From Thermodesulfobacteriales bacterium (GTDB lineage Bacteria; Desulfobacterota; Thermodesulfobacteria; Thermodesulfobacteriales; Thermodesulfatatoraceae): a DNA stretch of 19,840 nucleotides. The stretch covers positions 1 through 19,840 of the forward strand of contig JALSPN010000022.1 of the NCBI GenBank assembly GCA_026985945.1, read 5' to 3'. Both the position numbers and the translations under genes were made by a program. How positions within the stretch are numbered: the first letter of the stretch is position 1; every line of letters begins with the position of its first letter. Shown here one piece after another: positions 7,348-14,359 of the stretch. Below the pieces are notes generated by a model. The model saw nothing but the letters and a program-made list of their open reading frames with translations. It had not been told where the DNA came from and made no database searches.

Positions 7348-7478
7348 GAGACTTTTGCAAAACACCTTCTATTAAAGCCCGTTCCAGGATCCGTTCCTAT
7401 TTTTCGTTCCGAAAAATGGGAACGGATCCCTTGTGGTTGTGCTTGCAACACTGATCTCGGTAATTTTGCAAAGGTCTC
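7348..7478. repeat. Pair of inverted 15-bp TTTTGCAAA boxes flanking a hairpin
   Basis: GAGACTTTTGCAAAA (7348-7362) and TTTTGCAAAGGTCTC (7464-7478) are inverted copies with one mismatch in 15. Each contains the near-palindrome TTTTGCAAA(A/G). They bracket the hairpin at 7387-7429 in the divergent region between the radical SAM gene (-) and the lipoprotein gene (+). They could be operator sites of one regulator, or terminal repeats of a small decayed element. The sequence does not decide. Confidence 0.6.
7387..7429. repeat. Long hairpin (20-bp arms, 3-nt loop)
   Basis: GGATCCGTTCCTATTTTTCG (7387-7406) pairs with 7410-7429 at 19 of 20 positions, and the remaining pair is a G-T wobble. The loop is TTC. 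Neither strand has a T-run after the stem, so it is not a standard intrinsic terminator. It lies in the divergent intergenic region. CGTTCC occurs three times here (7380, 7392, 7405). Confidence 0.8.
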
Positions 7479-7497
7479 TTCTGGAAACACTTTTTGC

Positions 7498-7526
7498 TTG
7501 CCAAAGGATATTCTTAACTTTATATA
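7498..7526 (+). promoter_or_regulatory. Sigma-70-type promoter of the Ala-zipper lipoprotein gene
   Basis: TTGCCA (7498-7503) and TATATA (7521-7526) are separated by exactly 17 bases. The expected start near 7533 leaves a ~27-base leader carrying the Shine-Dalgarno AGGAGG (7548-7553), six bases before the ATG at 7560. Near-consensus spacing and a strong ribosome binding site suit a highly expressed structural lipoprotein. Confidence 0.6.
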
Positions 7527-7559
7527 AACTTTATCAACTTTCGAATGAGGAGGGTTCCT

Positions 7560-7898
7560 ATGAAAAGAGTCAAAAAATGGTTAGGTATAGCGGGTCTGGC
7601 TTCTTTACTTTTAGCCCCCCTTGGTTGTGGCACCTGCCCTGAAGACAAGGCCCTGATGCAGGAAGCCATCAAAGCCTCTGAAGAGGCCAAGGCTGCTGCA
7701 GCCCAGTGTCAGAATCTTCAGGAATCCCTGGCCCGTATTGAAGCTGCGGCCCAGAGGGCAGAAGCCGCGGCCCAGCAGGCAGCCATGGCTGCTGAACGTG
7801 CTGATGCCGCAGCCAACCGGGCTGCCCAGGCAGCGGCCAAAGCCGATACCGCGGCCAAAAAGATTGAACGCGTCTTTGAAAAAAGCCTTCAAAAATAA
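7560..7898 (+). CDS. Small Ala-zipper outer-membrane lipoprotein, Lpp/OprI-like
   Basis: This is a 112-residue lipoprotein. The signal peptide MKRVKKWLGIAGLASLLLA ends in lipobox APLGC, with the lipidated Cys at 23. The rest is one long helix dominated by Ala with a heptad rhythm (residues ~35-103, repeats such as AAAQRAEAAAQQAAMAAERADAA), like the alanine-zipper trimers of OprI and E. coli Lpp. It ends KSLQK, with a C-terminal Lys; Braun's lipoprotein is attached to peptidoglycan through exactly such a terminal Lys. Cys26 and Cys50 are extra. The start at 7560 is chosen over an in-frame ATG at 7545 because AGGAGG sits at the right distance from 7560. It converges on an L,D-transpeptidase gene, the enzyme class that makes the Lpp-peptidoglycan bond. 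Tethering is inferred, not shown. Confidence 0.8.
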   Translation: MKRVKKWLGIAGLASLLLAPLGCGTCPEDKALMQEAIKASEEAKAAAAQCQNLQESLARIEAAAQRAEAAAQQAAMAAERADAAANRAAQAAAKADTAAKKIERVFEKSLQK

Positions 7899-7911
7899 TT
7901 TGGGCTAAAAT

Positions 7912-8823
7912 TTAAGGCTTCCCTCTCCTCACCTCGCCTACAGGAGAGGGAACGCCTTTTTTATCTTTTAAGACCTTTTGAGCTTCCATCCAGTAAATGT
8001 GGAGTTTAAGTCCCGTTTGCCGACTAAATTTTTGCACCTGGCGAAGAATGTCCTGAAAAGGTTGAGAGATTTTTTCTTCAAAATCCGGAAAGGCCTGCAA
8101 AAATATTTTTTCCCCTCGGATTCCCAGTTTGTAAGGCTGATAAATGATAAAGACCGGGGTCCCTACAGGAACCAAAGGGTAAAGGGCTTCGATGTCTTCT
8201 GGATACATTCTGATACAGCCGTGGCTTACCCTTCTTCCGATTCCCCAGGGTTTGTTGGTCCCATGGATGGCGTAAGAGCCTCGGGAAAGATAGAGGGCAT
8301 ATTTACCAAGCGGATTCTCCGGCCCGGGAGGGACCACGGGCGGGAGGGACGGATCCTCTTCCCGAATAGATTTAGGCACGTGCCAGGAGGGGTTTTTCTT
8401 CTTTCTTATTATCGAATAAACCCCGAGGGTCGTTAATTTCCCTTCAGTTCCCACCCCGATGGGGGCGGTGTAAACGATCTTTTTGGGCCCTTCTCTGCGG
8501 AAAAAATAAAGGCGCATCTCAGCAAGATTTACCACCAGACCTGTCTTGGGCTCCGGCAAAACGAATTCGCTTGGGATGAGAACTTTTTTGCCTACAGGAG
8601 GAAGCCAGGGGTCTATGCCAGGGTTGGCGAGAACTATGTGATTGTAGCCCAGATCATACCAGCGGGCGATGTCCAGGAGAGTTTCTCCCTCCGAAACGAC
8701 ATGCCATTTAAGCCTTCCCACCACCATTTCCTGGAGAGACCATTCGTAGCGCTCTAAAGCCCGGCAGGGGGCACAAAGAGAAAAAAAGAAAAGCCAAAGG
8801 GGCCAAAATTTCAAAAACTTCAT
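7912..8823 (-). CDS. L,D-transpeptidase with LysM domain (ErfK/YbiS/YcfS/YnhG type)
   Basis: This 303-residue periplasmic enzyme forms L,D bonds on meso-diaminopimelate in peptidoglycan, either 3-3 crosslinks or attachment of a lipoprotein. A signal peptide (residues 1-22, ending FFFSLCAPCRA) precedes a LysM domain (39-84: WHVVSEGETLLDIARWYDL..ILANPGI-type pattern, VGKKVLIP). A YkuD domain follows (~95-228) with the catalytic motif IHGTNKPWGIG..SHGCIRM: H187, H201, nucleophile C203 and R205. A charged ~70-residue tail follows. This LysM-YkuD layout is that of E. coli ErfK/YbiS/YcfS/YnhG. It is the last gene of the xerC-hslVU operon, overlapping the upstream radical SAM gene by 4 bp (ATGA), and lies tail to tail with an Lpp-like lipoprotein gene. 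Confidence 0.92.
   Translation of the reverse strand: MKFLKFWPLWLFFFSLCAPCRALERYEWSLQEMVVGRLKWHVVSEGETLLDIARWYDLGYNHIVLANPGIDPWLPPVGKKVLIPSEFVLPEPKTGLVVNLAEMRLYFFRREGPKKIVYTAPIGVGTEGKLTTLGVYSIIRKKKNPSWHVPKSIREEDPSLPPVVPPGPENPLGKYALYLSRGSYAIHGTNKPWGIGRRVSHGCIRMYPEDIEALYPLVPVGTPVFIIYQPYKLGIRGEKIFLQAFPDFEEKISQPFQDILRQVQKFSRQTGLKLHIYWMEAQKVLKDKKGVPSPVGEVRRGKP
7914..7962 (+). terminator. Intrinsic terminator for the lipoprotein gene, inside the L,D-transpeptidase 3' coding end
   Basis: AAGGC-TTCCCTCTCCT (7914-7929) pairs with AGGAGAGGGAA-c-GCCTT (7942-7958): 16 pairs with one bulged C and a 12-nt loop. Six T follow (7957-7962) on the plus strand. It begins 16 bp after the lipoprotein stop. The same DNA encodes the last residues of the transpeptidase on the minus strand, where the stem is followed by an AT-rich TTAAATTTTAG and may also act as a weaker terminator. 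Confidence 0.85.
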
Positions 8824-10121
8824 CTCAGTGGAGGATTGAAGTAACCAAATCTTAAACGAGGAAAACGCCGCGTCAATTCGGTAATCAACCCCTTTATTCC
8901 CAGATACCTCCCAGAAGATTTAAAATTAACACGTCTGAGATACCAGAGGGGATCAATGGCATGGTTCCTGAGCTGGATAAAATCTACCCCCAGAGAGACT
9001 AAATCGCACAGGGCTTCTAGCTCTTCTTCCTCGTCTGTAAGGCCGGGGAAGATAAATAAATTGAGAGAGACAAAACCTCCGGTCTTTTTCATGATTGAAA
9101 TGCTTTTCTTGACTTCTTGAAGACCATAACCCCGTGGCCGGAAATAGGCCTGATAATATTTTTCGCGGGCACTGGCAAGGCTTACCCTCATGCTATCAAG
9201 CCCTGCTTTTCGTAATCTTTCTATCGCTTCAGGGAGGCTGGCATTGGTATTGAGATTGATGGTTCCCCGCGAAGTATTGCGACGAATGAGAGAGATGGCC
9301 TTTTCAAGGGTTTGAGCCTGCAAAAGTGGCTCGCCTTCACAGCCCTGTCCGAAGGAAACCAGGGCCTGAGGGGCCCTTTTCAAATGGGGAACCATAGCTT
9401 CGGCTATTTCCTCGGCGGTGGGGACAAAGCCTATCCTTTCCTGGGCAAGGTGGGGGCCATCTTTTTCCTGATAGGAAAGGCACCCCAGACATCTCGCGTT
9501 ACAGACAGGAGAAGTGGGAATCGGGGCTTCCCAGCGCCTGAGGACAAAATTTCTGGCTGCCGGACAACGATAGCGAAAAACACAATTTTCAACCAGGTGC
9601 TTTACTAGCCGATTTTTGGGAAACTGCCTTTTGATTGCTTGGGCCTTTTTTTCGATCAGGTTTTCGTTAAAAAACCGTACTTCCTGACGATGATCAAAAT
9701 CTGAACGGAAAGCAGTGGCCCAAAAGCGCCCGCGATAAAAGCCGCAGGCAGCATAAGAGAAGAGTGGCAAAGGGGAAAGGTCACGACTTCCTTCTACATA
9801 AGGAGCCAGGTAAAGCTGGGTGTGTGCCGGAGCAAGATAGGCTGCCAGGGCAAAGGCCGGCTCCCCTGGCTGGTAAGGATTTTCGTAAAGCACCTGAGGG
9901 CTTCCGCTTTGGGGGTCAAAGCCCACCGGATGTCTTCCGGGCAGGACGTAAAGGGCGCTTCCCGTGGGTAAAGGGATGAAATCCTCCTCTTCGGGAAGAA
10001 TCACATCGTAACCAGCTAGCCCCATGGCCAGAAAAGAGGGGTGATCATAAATGCGGCCCTCCTTATCGGCAAAAAGGAGCCGCGGAGGGCCTTGCGGATG
10101 AGGATAAAGTCTGGGCCACAT
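8820..10121 (-). CDS. Radical SAM protein of unknown function
   Basis: This is a 433-residue radical SAM enzyme. The cluster motif is C207-x3-C211-x2-C214 in SPVCNARCLGCLS. It is followed by FGQGCEGEPLLQ (the SAM-binding 'GGE'-like strand, 257-268), INLNTNAS and SLNLFIFPGLTD, as in the canonical half-barrel. An unusual ~200-residue N-terminal region precedes the barrel and contains C126, C180 and C186 (CVFRYRC), which might hold a second metal site; that is inference. It lies 6 bp downstream of hslU and overlaps the L,D-transpeptidase by 4 bp, so it is cotranscribed with the protease operon. I recognise the superfamily but not the reaction. Its fixed place between hslU and an envelope gene gives little functional clue. 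Confidence 0.82.
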   Translation of the reverse strand: MWPRLYPHPQGPPRLLFADKEGRIYDHPSFLAMGLAGYDVILPEEEDFIPLPTGSALYVLPGRHPVGFDPQSGSPQVLYENPYQPGEPAFALAAYLAPAHTQLYLAPYVEGSRDLSPLPLFSYAACGFYRGRFWATAFRSDFDHRQEVRFFNENLIEKKAQAIKRQFPKNRLVKHLVENCVFRYRCPAARNFVLRRWEAPIPTSPVCNARCLGCLSYQEKDGPHLAQERIGFVPTAEEIAEAMVPHLKRAPQALVSFGQGCEGEPLLQAQTLEKAISLIRRNTSRGTINLNTNASLPEAIERLRKAGLDSMRVSLASAREKYYQAYFRPRGYGLQEVKKSISIMKKTGGFVSLNLFIFPGLTDEEEELEALCDLVSLGVDFIQLRNHAIDPLWYLRRVNFKSSGRYLGIKGLITELTRRFPRLRFGYFNPPLR

Positions 10122-10127
10122 TTATCG

Positions 10128-11459
10128 TTAGAGGATAAAACGGCTCAAATCCAGATCCTTGGCTACCCCGGCCAGTTTTTCCCGCACGTATTCCGCAGTG
10201 ATCACAATCTTGGTAGGAGCCACATCCGGAGCTTCAAAGGAGATATCTTCCAGGAGCTTTTCCATTACCGTGTAGAGCCTGCGGGCCCCGATATTTTCCG
10301 TACTTTCGTTAACCTCATAGGCGATCCTGGCGATCTCGGCCACCCCCTCCGGGGTAAATTCAAGGGTTACGCCCTCGGTAGCCAGAAGGGCCTTATATTG
10401 CTTGACAAGGGCGTTTTCCGGCTCGGTCAAAATGCGCTCGAAATCTTTTTCTGTCAACGGATCAAGTTCTACCCGAATGGGGAAGCGACCTTGGAGTTCG
10501 GGAATGAGGTCTGAAGGTTTGGCTACGTGAAAGGCCCCACTGGCAATAAAAAGGATGTGATCGGTTCGAACCATCCCGTAACGGGTATTTACCGTGGTGC
10601 CCTCTACAATGGGAAGGAGATCCCGCTGAACTCCTTCTCGCGAAACATCCGGGGCAGAACCACCTGTTCGGGCCGCAATCTTGTCAATCTCATCGATAAA
10701 GATGATACCGTTGGTCTCCACCCTTCTGATGGCTTCTTTGGTAACTTTGTCCATATCAATCAATTTATTGGCCTCCTCCTGTCTGAGGAGTTCCAGGGCC
10801 TCTTTTACTTTCATACGTTTACGTTTGGGGCGTTTGGGGAAAAGGCTCCCCATCATGTCTCGAAGTTGTTGTTCCAGATCTTCAAGGCCAGCAGCAGCAA
10901 AGACTTCCACCATGGGGGTGGGGCGGCTGGAGAGCTCGATCTCTACATATTTGTCATCCAGCTCGCCTCGACGTAATTTCTCCCGAAATTTTTCTCTGGT
11001 AGCGGTAAGGCTTACGCTTTCGGTATCAGTTACAGGGAGAAGTAGATCCAGGATCCTTTCCTCCGCAAGATAGGCTGCCTTCTCCTGCACCCTTTTTTGT
11101 TCTTCTTCCCGGACCATTTCCACCGCGATATGAACCAGGTCTCTTATCATGGACTCCACATCTCGCCCCACATAACCCACTTCGGTAAACTTGGTGGCCT
11201 CTACTTTGAGGAAGGGAGAATTGGAAAGGCGAGCCAGCCGTCGGGCAATCTCTGTCTTCCCGACCCCGGTAGGGCCGATAAGGATAATATTTTTGGGATA
11301 AATTTCTTCTGAAAGCGGCGGGGGGACCTGCTGACGCCGCCAGCGATTTCTTAAGGCGATGGCTACCGCCTTCTTGGCCTTCTTCTGCCCCACGATGTAT
11401 TTGTCGAGTTCAGCTACTATCTGACGGGGTGTAAGTTCTTGATCCGGAAGTGCTTTCAT
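10128..11459 (-). CDS. hslU: HslU, ATPase subunit of the HslVU protease
   Basis: This 443-residue AAA+ unfoldase has the same length as the E. coli protein. It feeds unfolded substrates to HslV in the cytoplasm. Walker A is GPTGVGKT (62-69), the pore loop is GYVG (95-98), the I-domain covers roughly 110-240, and Walker B is [10 protein letters not shown] (251-260). The sensor-2 region has [21 protein letters not shown], and the C-terminal tail LSRFIL is the conserved peptide that docks into HslV and activates it. It follows hslV with a 15-bp gap in the order xerC-hslV-hslU, which is conserved in many bacteria. Confidence 0.98.
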   Translation of the reverse strand: MKALPDQELTPRQIVAELDKYIVGQKKAKKAVAIALRNRWRRQQVPPPLSEEIYPKNIILIGPTGVGKTEIARRLARLSNSPFLKVEATKFTEVGYVGRDVESMIRDLVHIAVEMVREEEQKRVQEKAAYLAEERILDLLLPVTDTESVSLTATREKFREKLRRGELDDKYVEIELSSRPTPMVEVFAAAGLEDLEQQLRDMMGSLFPKRPKRKRMKVKEALELLRQEEANKLIDMDKVTKEAIRRVETNGIIFIDEIDKIAARTGGSAPDVSREGVQRDLLPIVEGTTVNTRYGMVRTDHILFIASGAFHVAKPSDLIPELQGRFPIRVELDPLTEKDFERILTEPENALVKQYKALLATEGVTLEFTPEGVAEIARIAYEVNESTENIGARRLYTVMEKLLEDISFEAPDVAPTKIVITAEYVREKLAGVAKDLDLSRFIL

Positions 11460-11474
11460 CTATAACTACCTCCC

Positions 11475-11999
11475 TTAGAGCTCTTCGATGACGATATTTT
11501 CGTTGGTATAAATGCAAATGGAGGCTGCAATTTTGAGGGCCTCCAGGGCAATCTCACGGGGGGCAAGGGGGCTGTGTTTGAGGAGGGCTTTAGCAGCCGC
11601 CAGAGCCGCTGGCGCTCCGGAACCAATCGCCAGAACCTCCTCATCCGGTTCCATAACGTCTCCTGCCCCTGAAAGCAAGAACATGTGATTCTTGTCGCAG
11701 GCAATGAGCATGGCCTCAAGGCGCCTTAAAGTCCTTTCTGTGCGCCAGTCCTTGGCCAGTTCTACCACGGCCCTCACCAGCTGACCGCCGTAAGCTTCAA
11801 GCTTTTTCTCCAGACGCTCGAAAAGGGTAAGGGCATCTGCCGTGGCCCCTGCAAACCCTACTACTACCTTATCGTGATAAAGTCTCCGGACTTTACGGGC
11901 CTTTTGCTTGATGACCGTTTCTCCAAGGGTTACCTGTCCGTCTCCGGCAACCACAACCTTTCCGTCTTTTTTTATTGCGATGATAGTGGTCCCTTTCAT
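11475..11999 (-). CDS. hslV: HslV, threonine peptidase subunit of the HslVU protease
   Basis: This 174-residue proteasome-beta-like subunit forms a dodecameric proteolytic core. Aligning by eye with the E. coli mature start TTI shows the catalytic Thr is residue 4, so a three-residue propeptide (MKG) must be removed. K36 in RKVRRLY corresponds to mature Lys33, and AGDGQVTLG and SGAGDV are the other conserved segments. The C-terminus ends IVIEEL, close to the HslU-contacting end of the family. It starts 2 bp after the xerC stop and is coupled to it. Confidence 0.98.
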   Translation of the reverse strand: MKGTTIIAIKKDGKVVVAGDGQVTLGETVIKQKARKVRRLYHDKVVVGFAGATADALTLFERLEKKLEAYGGQLVRAVVELAKDWRTERTLRRLEAMLIACDKNHMFLLSGAGDVMEPDEEVLAIGSGAPAALAAAKALLKHSPLAPREIALEALKIAASICIYTNENIVIEEL

Positions 12000-12001
12000 T
12001 T

Positions 12002-12889
12002 TTATTCCGTCCTTTCTTTTTTGGCACGAGGATGTGCCTCATCATAAATGCTCGCTAATTTAGAAAAATCAAGGTGTGTGTAACGCTGAGTGGTGGCCAG
12101 GCGGGCATGTCCCAGCATTTCCTGAATGGCCCTGAGATCAGCCCCGGCCTCTAAAAGATGGGTGGCAAAGGAATGTCTTAAGGTATGAGGGGAAACACCA
12201 CTAAGGCCTATTTTGAGAGAATATTTCTGGAGCAAGCGGTGAACGCTCCTTGTGGTGAGGGGTCCACCCCGAATGTTTAAAAAGAGGAATTCGCTTTCTT
12301 TTTTCTTGCGTTTTAAAAGGGCCTCTCGGGCAGGAAGATAGGCCAAAAGGGCCTTTTCTGCCGCCTTTCCAAAAGGTGCCAGCCTCTCTTTGCCCCCTTT
12401 TCCTTTTACCCGCAGGACTTTTAAATCCATCAAAATCTGGTGTAGTTTTAGGGCCACCAATTCTGAGACCCGAAGCCCCGCCCCATAAAGGAGCTCCAAA
12501 ATAGCACGGTCTCTCAAAGGGATAAAACCTTCTCCCTGCGGGGCCTCAAGGAGGGCAAAACTTTCGTCCACCGAAAGGATTCGGGGAAGTTTTTGCGCCA
12601 GTTTGGGCCCCTGCAAATAAAGAAGCCTTTCATCTTTGAGGGCACCTTTTCTTTTAAGAAATTTAAAAAATGTTCGCAGACTTGCCACCTTACGGGCCAG
12701 AGTAGGACGCGAAAGATGCCGGGCCAGAGACGCCAAAAAGAGGCGAACTTCGGGCAAAGTAACTTCTTCAAGCTTTTTGGTTCCTAAAAAGTCCTTTAAC
12801 TGGCGCAAATCGACCTCATAAGCCCGCAGAGTATGAGGTGAGGCCCTCTTTTCGTCGCGCAAATAAGACAAAAATTCCTCAAAGAGCAT
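12002..12889 (-). CDS. xerC: Tyrosine recombinase XerC
   Basis: This 295-residue site-specific recombinase is of the XerC/XerD type and resolves chromosome dimers at dif. The N-terminal SAM-like core-binding domain spans ~1-88. The catalytic domain has the full set: R140 (GAGLRVSEL), K164 (VKGKGGKER), H235 and R238 ([10 protein letters not shown]), H261 ([12 protein letters not shown]) and nucleophile Y270. Length and the adjacent hslVU genes support the housekeeping XerC role rather than a phage or integron integrase. No Shine-Dalgarno is seen before the ATG. The 69-bp gap to the upstream lipoprotein gene is filled by hairpins, so the operon promoter is not obvious. Confidence 0.9.
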   Translation of the reverse strand: MLFEEFLSYLRDEKRASPHTLRAYEVDLRQLKDFLGTKKLEEVTLPEVRLFLASLARHLSRPTLARKVASLRTFFKFLKRKGALKDERLLYLQGPKLAQKLPRILSVDESFALLEAPQGEGFIPLRDRAILELLYGAGLRVSELVALKLHQILMDLKVLRVKGKGGKERLAPFGKAAEKALLAYLPAREALLKRKKKESEFLFLNIRGGPLTTRSVHRLLQKYSLKIGLSGVSPHTLRHSFATHLLEAGADLRAIQEMLGHARLATTQRYTHLDFSKLASIYDEAHPRAKKERTE

Positions 12890-12911
12890 GTCACAAGGGT
12901 AAGGCGGAAGA

Positions 12912-12946
12912 GGCCTTTAGTAAAGGCCCGGAAGGGTTCCGGGCCT
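12912..12946 (-). terminator. Hairpin pair after the glycine-zipper lipoprotein gene (terminator/possible attenuator)
   Basis: AGGCCCGGAA (12924-12933) pairs perfectly with TTCCGGGCCT (12937-12946) around GGG. On the minus strand this 10-bp stem is followed by TTACT, a poor U-tract. A second perfect stem, GGCCTTTA/TAAAGGCC (12912-12928), shares the downstream arm, so the two structures exclude each other. It lies between the lipoprotein stop (12959) and the xerC start (12889). It may be a leaky terminator letting xerC be transcribed by read-through. Confidence 0.55.
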
Positions 12947-12958
12947 CGTGCGGGTCGG

Positions 12959-13381
12959 CTAATAGGTGTTGGTTACTTTTTGTCCTTCACATACCTCTTC
13001 GATACGATCCTCCACCAGGCGGCCGTCTCGCCAGATGCGCTTCCGAACCTTATGGCATTTGGTGTGCTGGTTATAAGCCAGAGGGGTGGCCTCAATCACC
13101 GTAGAATCCTGAGAATAGACCACCGGGCGCTGGTTAGAGGCCGCTTGGGCACTGGCCTGCTTGCTAATTTCTGTGATACCACCTCCCAAGACCGCTCCGG
13201 CAGCTGCTCCGATAACTGCTCCTCGCCAGGGGTTGTCATCATCAAGGAGGGCACCGGTGGCTGCGCCAACTGCTGCCCCTAATCCTGCCCCTTGATAAGT
13301 AGCATTTTCTCTGGTGGTGGTACAGTTTGAAACGAAAACGAGAGTTAAAAAGCTTAGGAGTAGAGTAGCAAGTCTTTTCAT
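12959..13381 (-). CDS. Glycine-zipper putative lipoprotein
   Basis: This is a 140-residue exported protein. The signal sequence MKRLATLLLSFLTLVFVSN leads to C20, though Asn at -1 of the lipobox is unusual. Residues ~31-71 form a glycine-zipper segment (GAGLGAAVGAATGALL, then RGAVIGAAAGAVLGGG), as in YMGG-like/Gly-zipper 2TM outer-envelope proteins; these segments pair as helices in a membrane. The C-terminal part contains CHKVRKRIWRDGRLVED, with C109 and C131 able to form a disulfide. A strong ribosome binding site (AAGGAGG, minus strand 13387-13393) precedes the ATG. Function is unknown. It may be transcribed ahead of xerC if the downstream hairpin leaks. Confidence 0.75.
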   Translation of the reverse strand: MKRLATLLLSFLTLVFVSNCTTTRENATYQGAGLGAAVGAATGALLDDDNPWRGAVIGAAAGAVLGGGITEISKQASAQAASNQRPVVYSQDSTVIEATPLAYNQHTKCHKVRKRIWRDGRLVEDRIEEVCEGQKVTNTY

Positions 13382-13410
13382 CTTTGCCCTCCTTCGGGAT
13401 TTTTTTGAAA

Positions 13411-13426
13411 TTTTGAATATTCAAAA
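13411..13426. repeat. 16-bp perfect palindrome upstream of the glycine-zipper gene
   Basis: TTTTGAATATTCAAAA is perfectly self-complementary, centred 37 bases upstream of the ATG at 13381. Its position near the expected promoter would suit an operator for a dimeric regulator, but AT-rich palindromes also arise by chance. A second imperfect hairpin (GGCT/AGCC plus CTCC/GGAG) lies at 13452-13473 in the same 166-bp divergent gap. Confidence 0.4.
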
Positions 13427-13547
13427 AATATGCCACACACTCTGAATAGGGGGCTGCTCCGAAGGAGAGAGCCTTAAGTGCCAGAAAGCAAGTATTTTTT
13501 TAATTTGGAGACCTGAAGTTGTGGCAGCCACCTGAAAATCCGATAAA

Positions 13548-14345
13548 ATGTTCAGTATGGAAACAGCACTTGGCCTGATAGAAATTCTTGAAAAGGTCCC
13601 CGAAGAGCTAAAAGACCCTTTCAAGGAGTTTTTTAAGCTCGTAAACCGGGAAATTGGCGAGCGCCTCACCAAAAAAGATTTTGAAGTCTTTCAGGAAAGA
13701 TTTGAAGCCTTTGTAGAACGGACGGAAGAAAATTTTGCCCGTGTCTGGCAGGCTATCAACGAGCTTGCCGAGGCCCAGAAGCGCACTGAGGAAAGGCTAA
13801 ATGAGCTTGCTGAAGCCCAGAGGCGAACGGAGGAAAGGCTAAACGAACTTGCCGAAGCCCAGAAACGCACCGAGGAAAGGCTAAACGAACTTGCCGAAGC
13901 CCAGCGCGAGACTGAAAGAATACTTCAGGGAGCCCTCAAAAGGCTTGACCGGGTAGAGGAACGATTAGAAGGCCTTTCAAATACGGTGGGCTACACTCTT
14001 GAAAACCGTTCTTACAAGGCCCTACCAAGGATATTAGCAGATTATGGACTTACGGTAGAAGGGCGCCTTCTAAGGCGTTATGTAAAGCTTGGCAAGAAAG
14101 AACGCCAGATAAATATTTACGGTCACGGGCGACGCCACGGTGAGCGGGTGTTGATCGTAGGAGAGAGTAAGGTAAGGCCTTCTAAGAAGGAAATTTCGCG
14201 TTTTGAAAGGTTGTGTGAACTTTTGAGTCAGAAAGAAGGCCTTTCGGTATTCAAAATTTTTGTGGCCCACGATTTTCCTCCGGCTATAGAAGAAGAGCTT
14301 CGCAGAAGAGAAATACTTCCCGTGTGGTCTTACGATCTGGAATAA
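13548..14345 (+). CDS. Coiled-coil protein with C-terminal PD-(D/E)XK-like domain (DUF3782-like)
   Basis: This is a 265-residue soluble protein. Residues ~1-70 are helical, and 71-126 are four tandem 14-residue repeats of NELAEAQ(K/R)RTEERL giving two heptads each, hence a long coiled coil. Residues ~145-265 form a compact alpha/beta domain containing NTVGYTLENRSYKALPRIL, INIYGHGRR and VLIVGESKVRPSK. The E206-x-K208 pair fits the PD-(D/E)XK nuclease-like fold seen in DUF3782 proteins, common in thermophiles. Where an Asp is often found before it (EVDIYG-like), Asn189 stands here, so activity is uncertain. Start choice is open: ATG 13548 or ATG 13557, neither with a clear Shine-Dalgarno. It stands alone between a divergent lipoprotein gene and an inverted repeat. 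Function is unknown. Confidence 0.7.
   Translation: MFSMETALGLIEILEKVPEELKDPFKEFFKLVNREIGERLTKKDFEVFQERFEAFVERTEENFARVWQAINELAEAQKRTEERLNELAEAQRRTEERLNELAEAQKRTEERLNELAEAQRETERILQGALKRLDRVEERLEGLSNTVGYTLENRSYKALPRILADYGLTVEGRLLRRYVKLGKKERQINIYGHGRRHGERVLIVGESKVRPSKKEISRFERLCELLSQKEGLSVFKIFVAHDFPPAIEEELRRREILPVWSYDLE
13758..13925 (+). repeat. Four tandem 42-bp coding repeats
   Basis: The repeats encode NELAEAQ(K/R)RTEERL three times and a diverged fourth copy, NELAEAQRETERIL. Unit length is exactly 42 bp, so gain or loss of a unit keeps the frame and the heptad register. Synonymous differences between units (GAGCTTGCCGAGG, GAGCTTGCTGAAG, GAACTTGCCGAAG) show that they are not a very recent duplication, although the middle copies remain close. 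Confidence 0.85.
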
Positions 14346-14359
14346 CAAACCCGTCAAAA

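Noticed and set aside
7324..7365. Longer form of the radical SAM protein starting at GTG 7365.
   Set aside because: The extra 13 residues (MFCKSLQKLAYLF) do not fit the domain start, and the region overlaps an inverted TTTTGCAAA box. AGAAGG directly abuts the GTG, leaving no spacing.
7342..7559. Sigma-54 (-24/-12) promoters in this and the other intergenic regions, searched because an NtrC-type activator is present.
   Set aside because: No TGGC-N8-TTGC-like pair in the correct order and spacing was seen upstream of any gene in the window.
12002..12889. Integrase of a mobile element or integron.
   Set aside because: Length, motif set and position in front of hslVU fit housekeeping XerC. No attachment repeats, cargo or tRNA target were seen nearby.
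13452..13473. Possible riboswitch in the leader of the glycine-zipper gene.
   Set aside because: Only one short imperfect stem is visible. It matches no riboswitch core I recognise, and no expression platform is evident.
13758..13925. Regular tandem repeats that could be taken for a CRISPR array.
   Set aside because: The units are directly adjacent without spacers, are 42 bp, and keep a reading frame encoding coiled-coil heptads.
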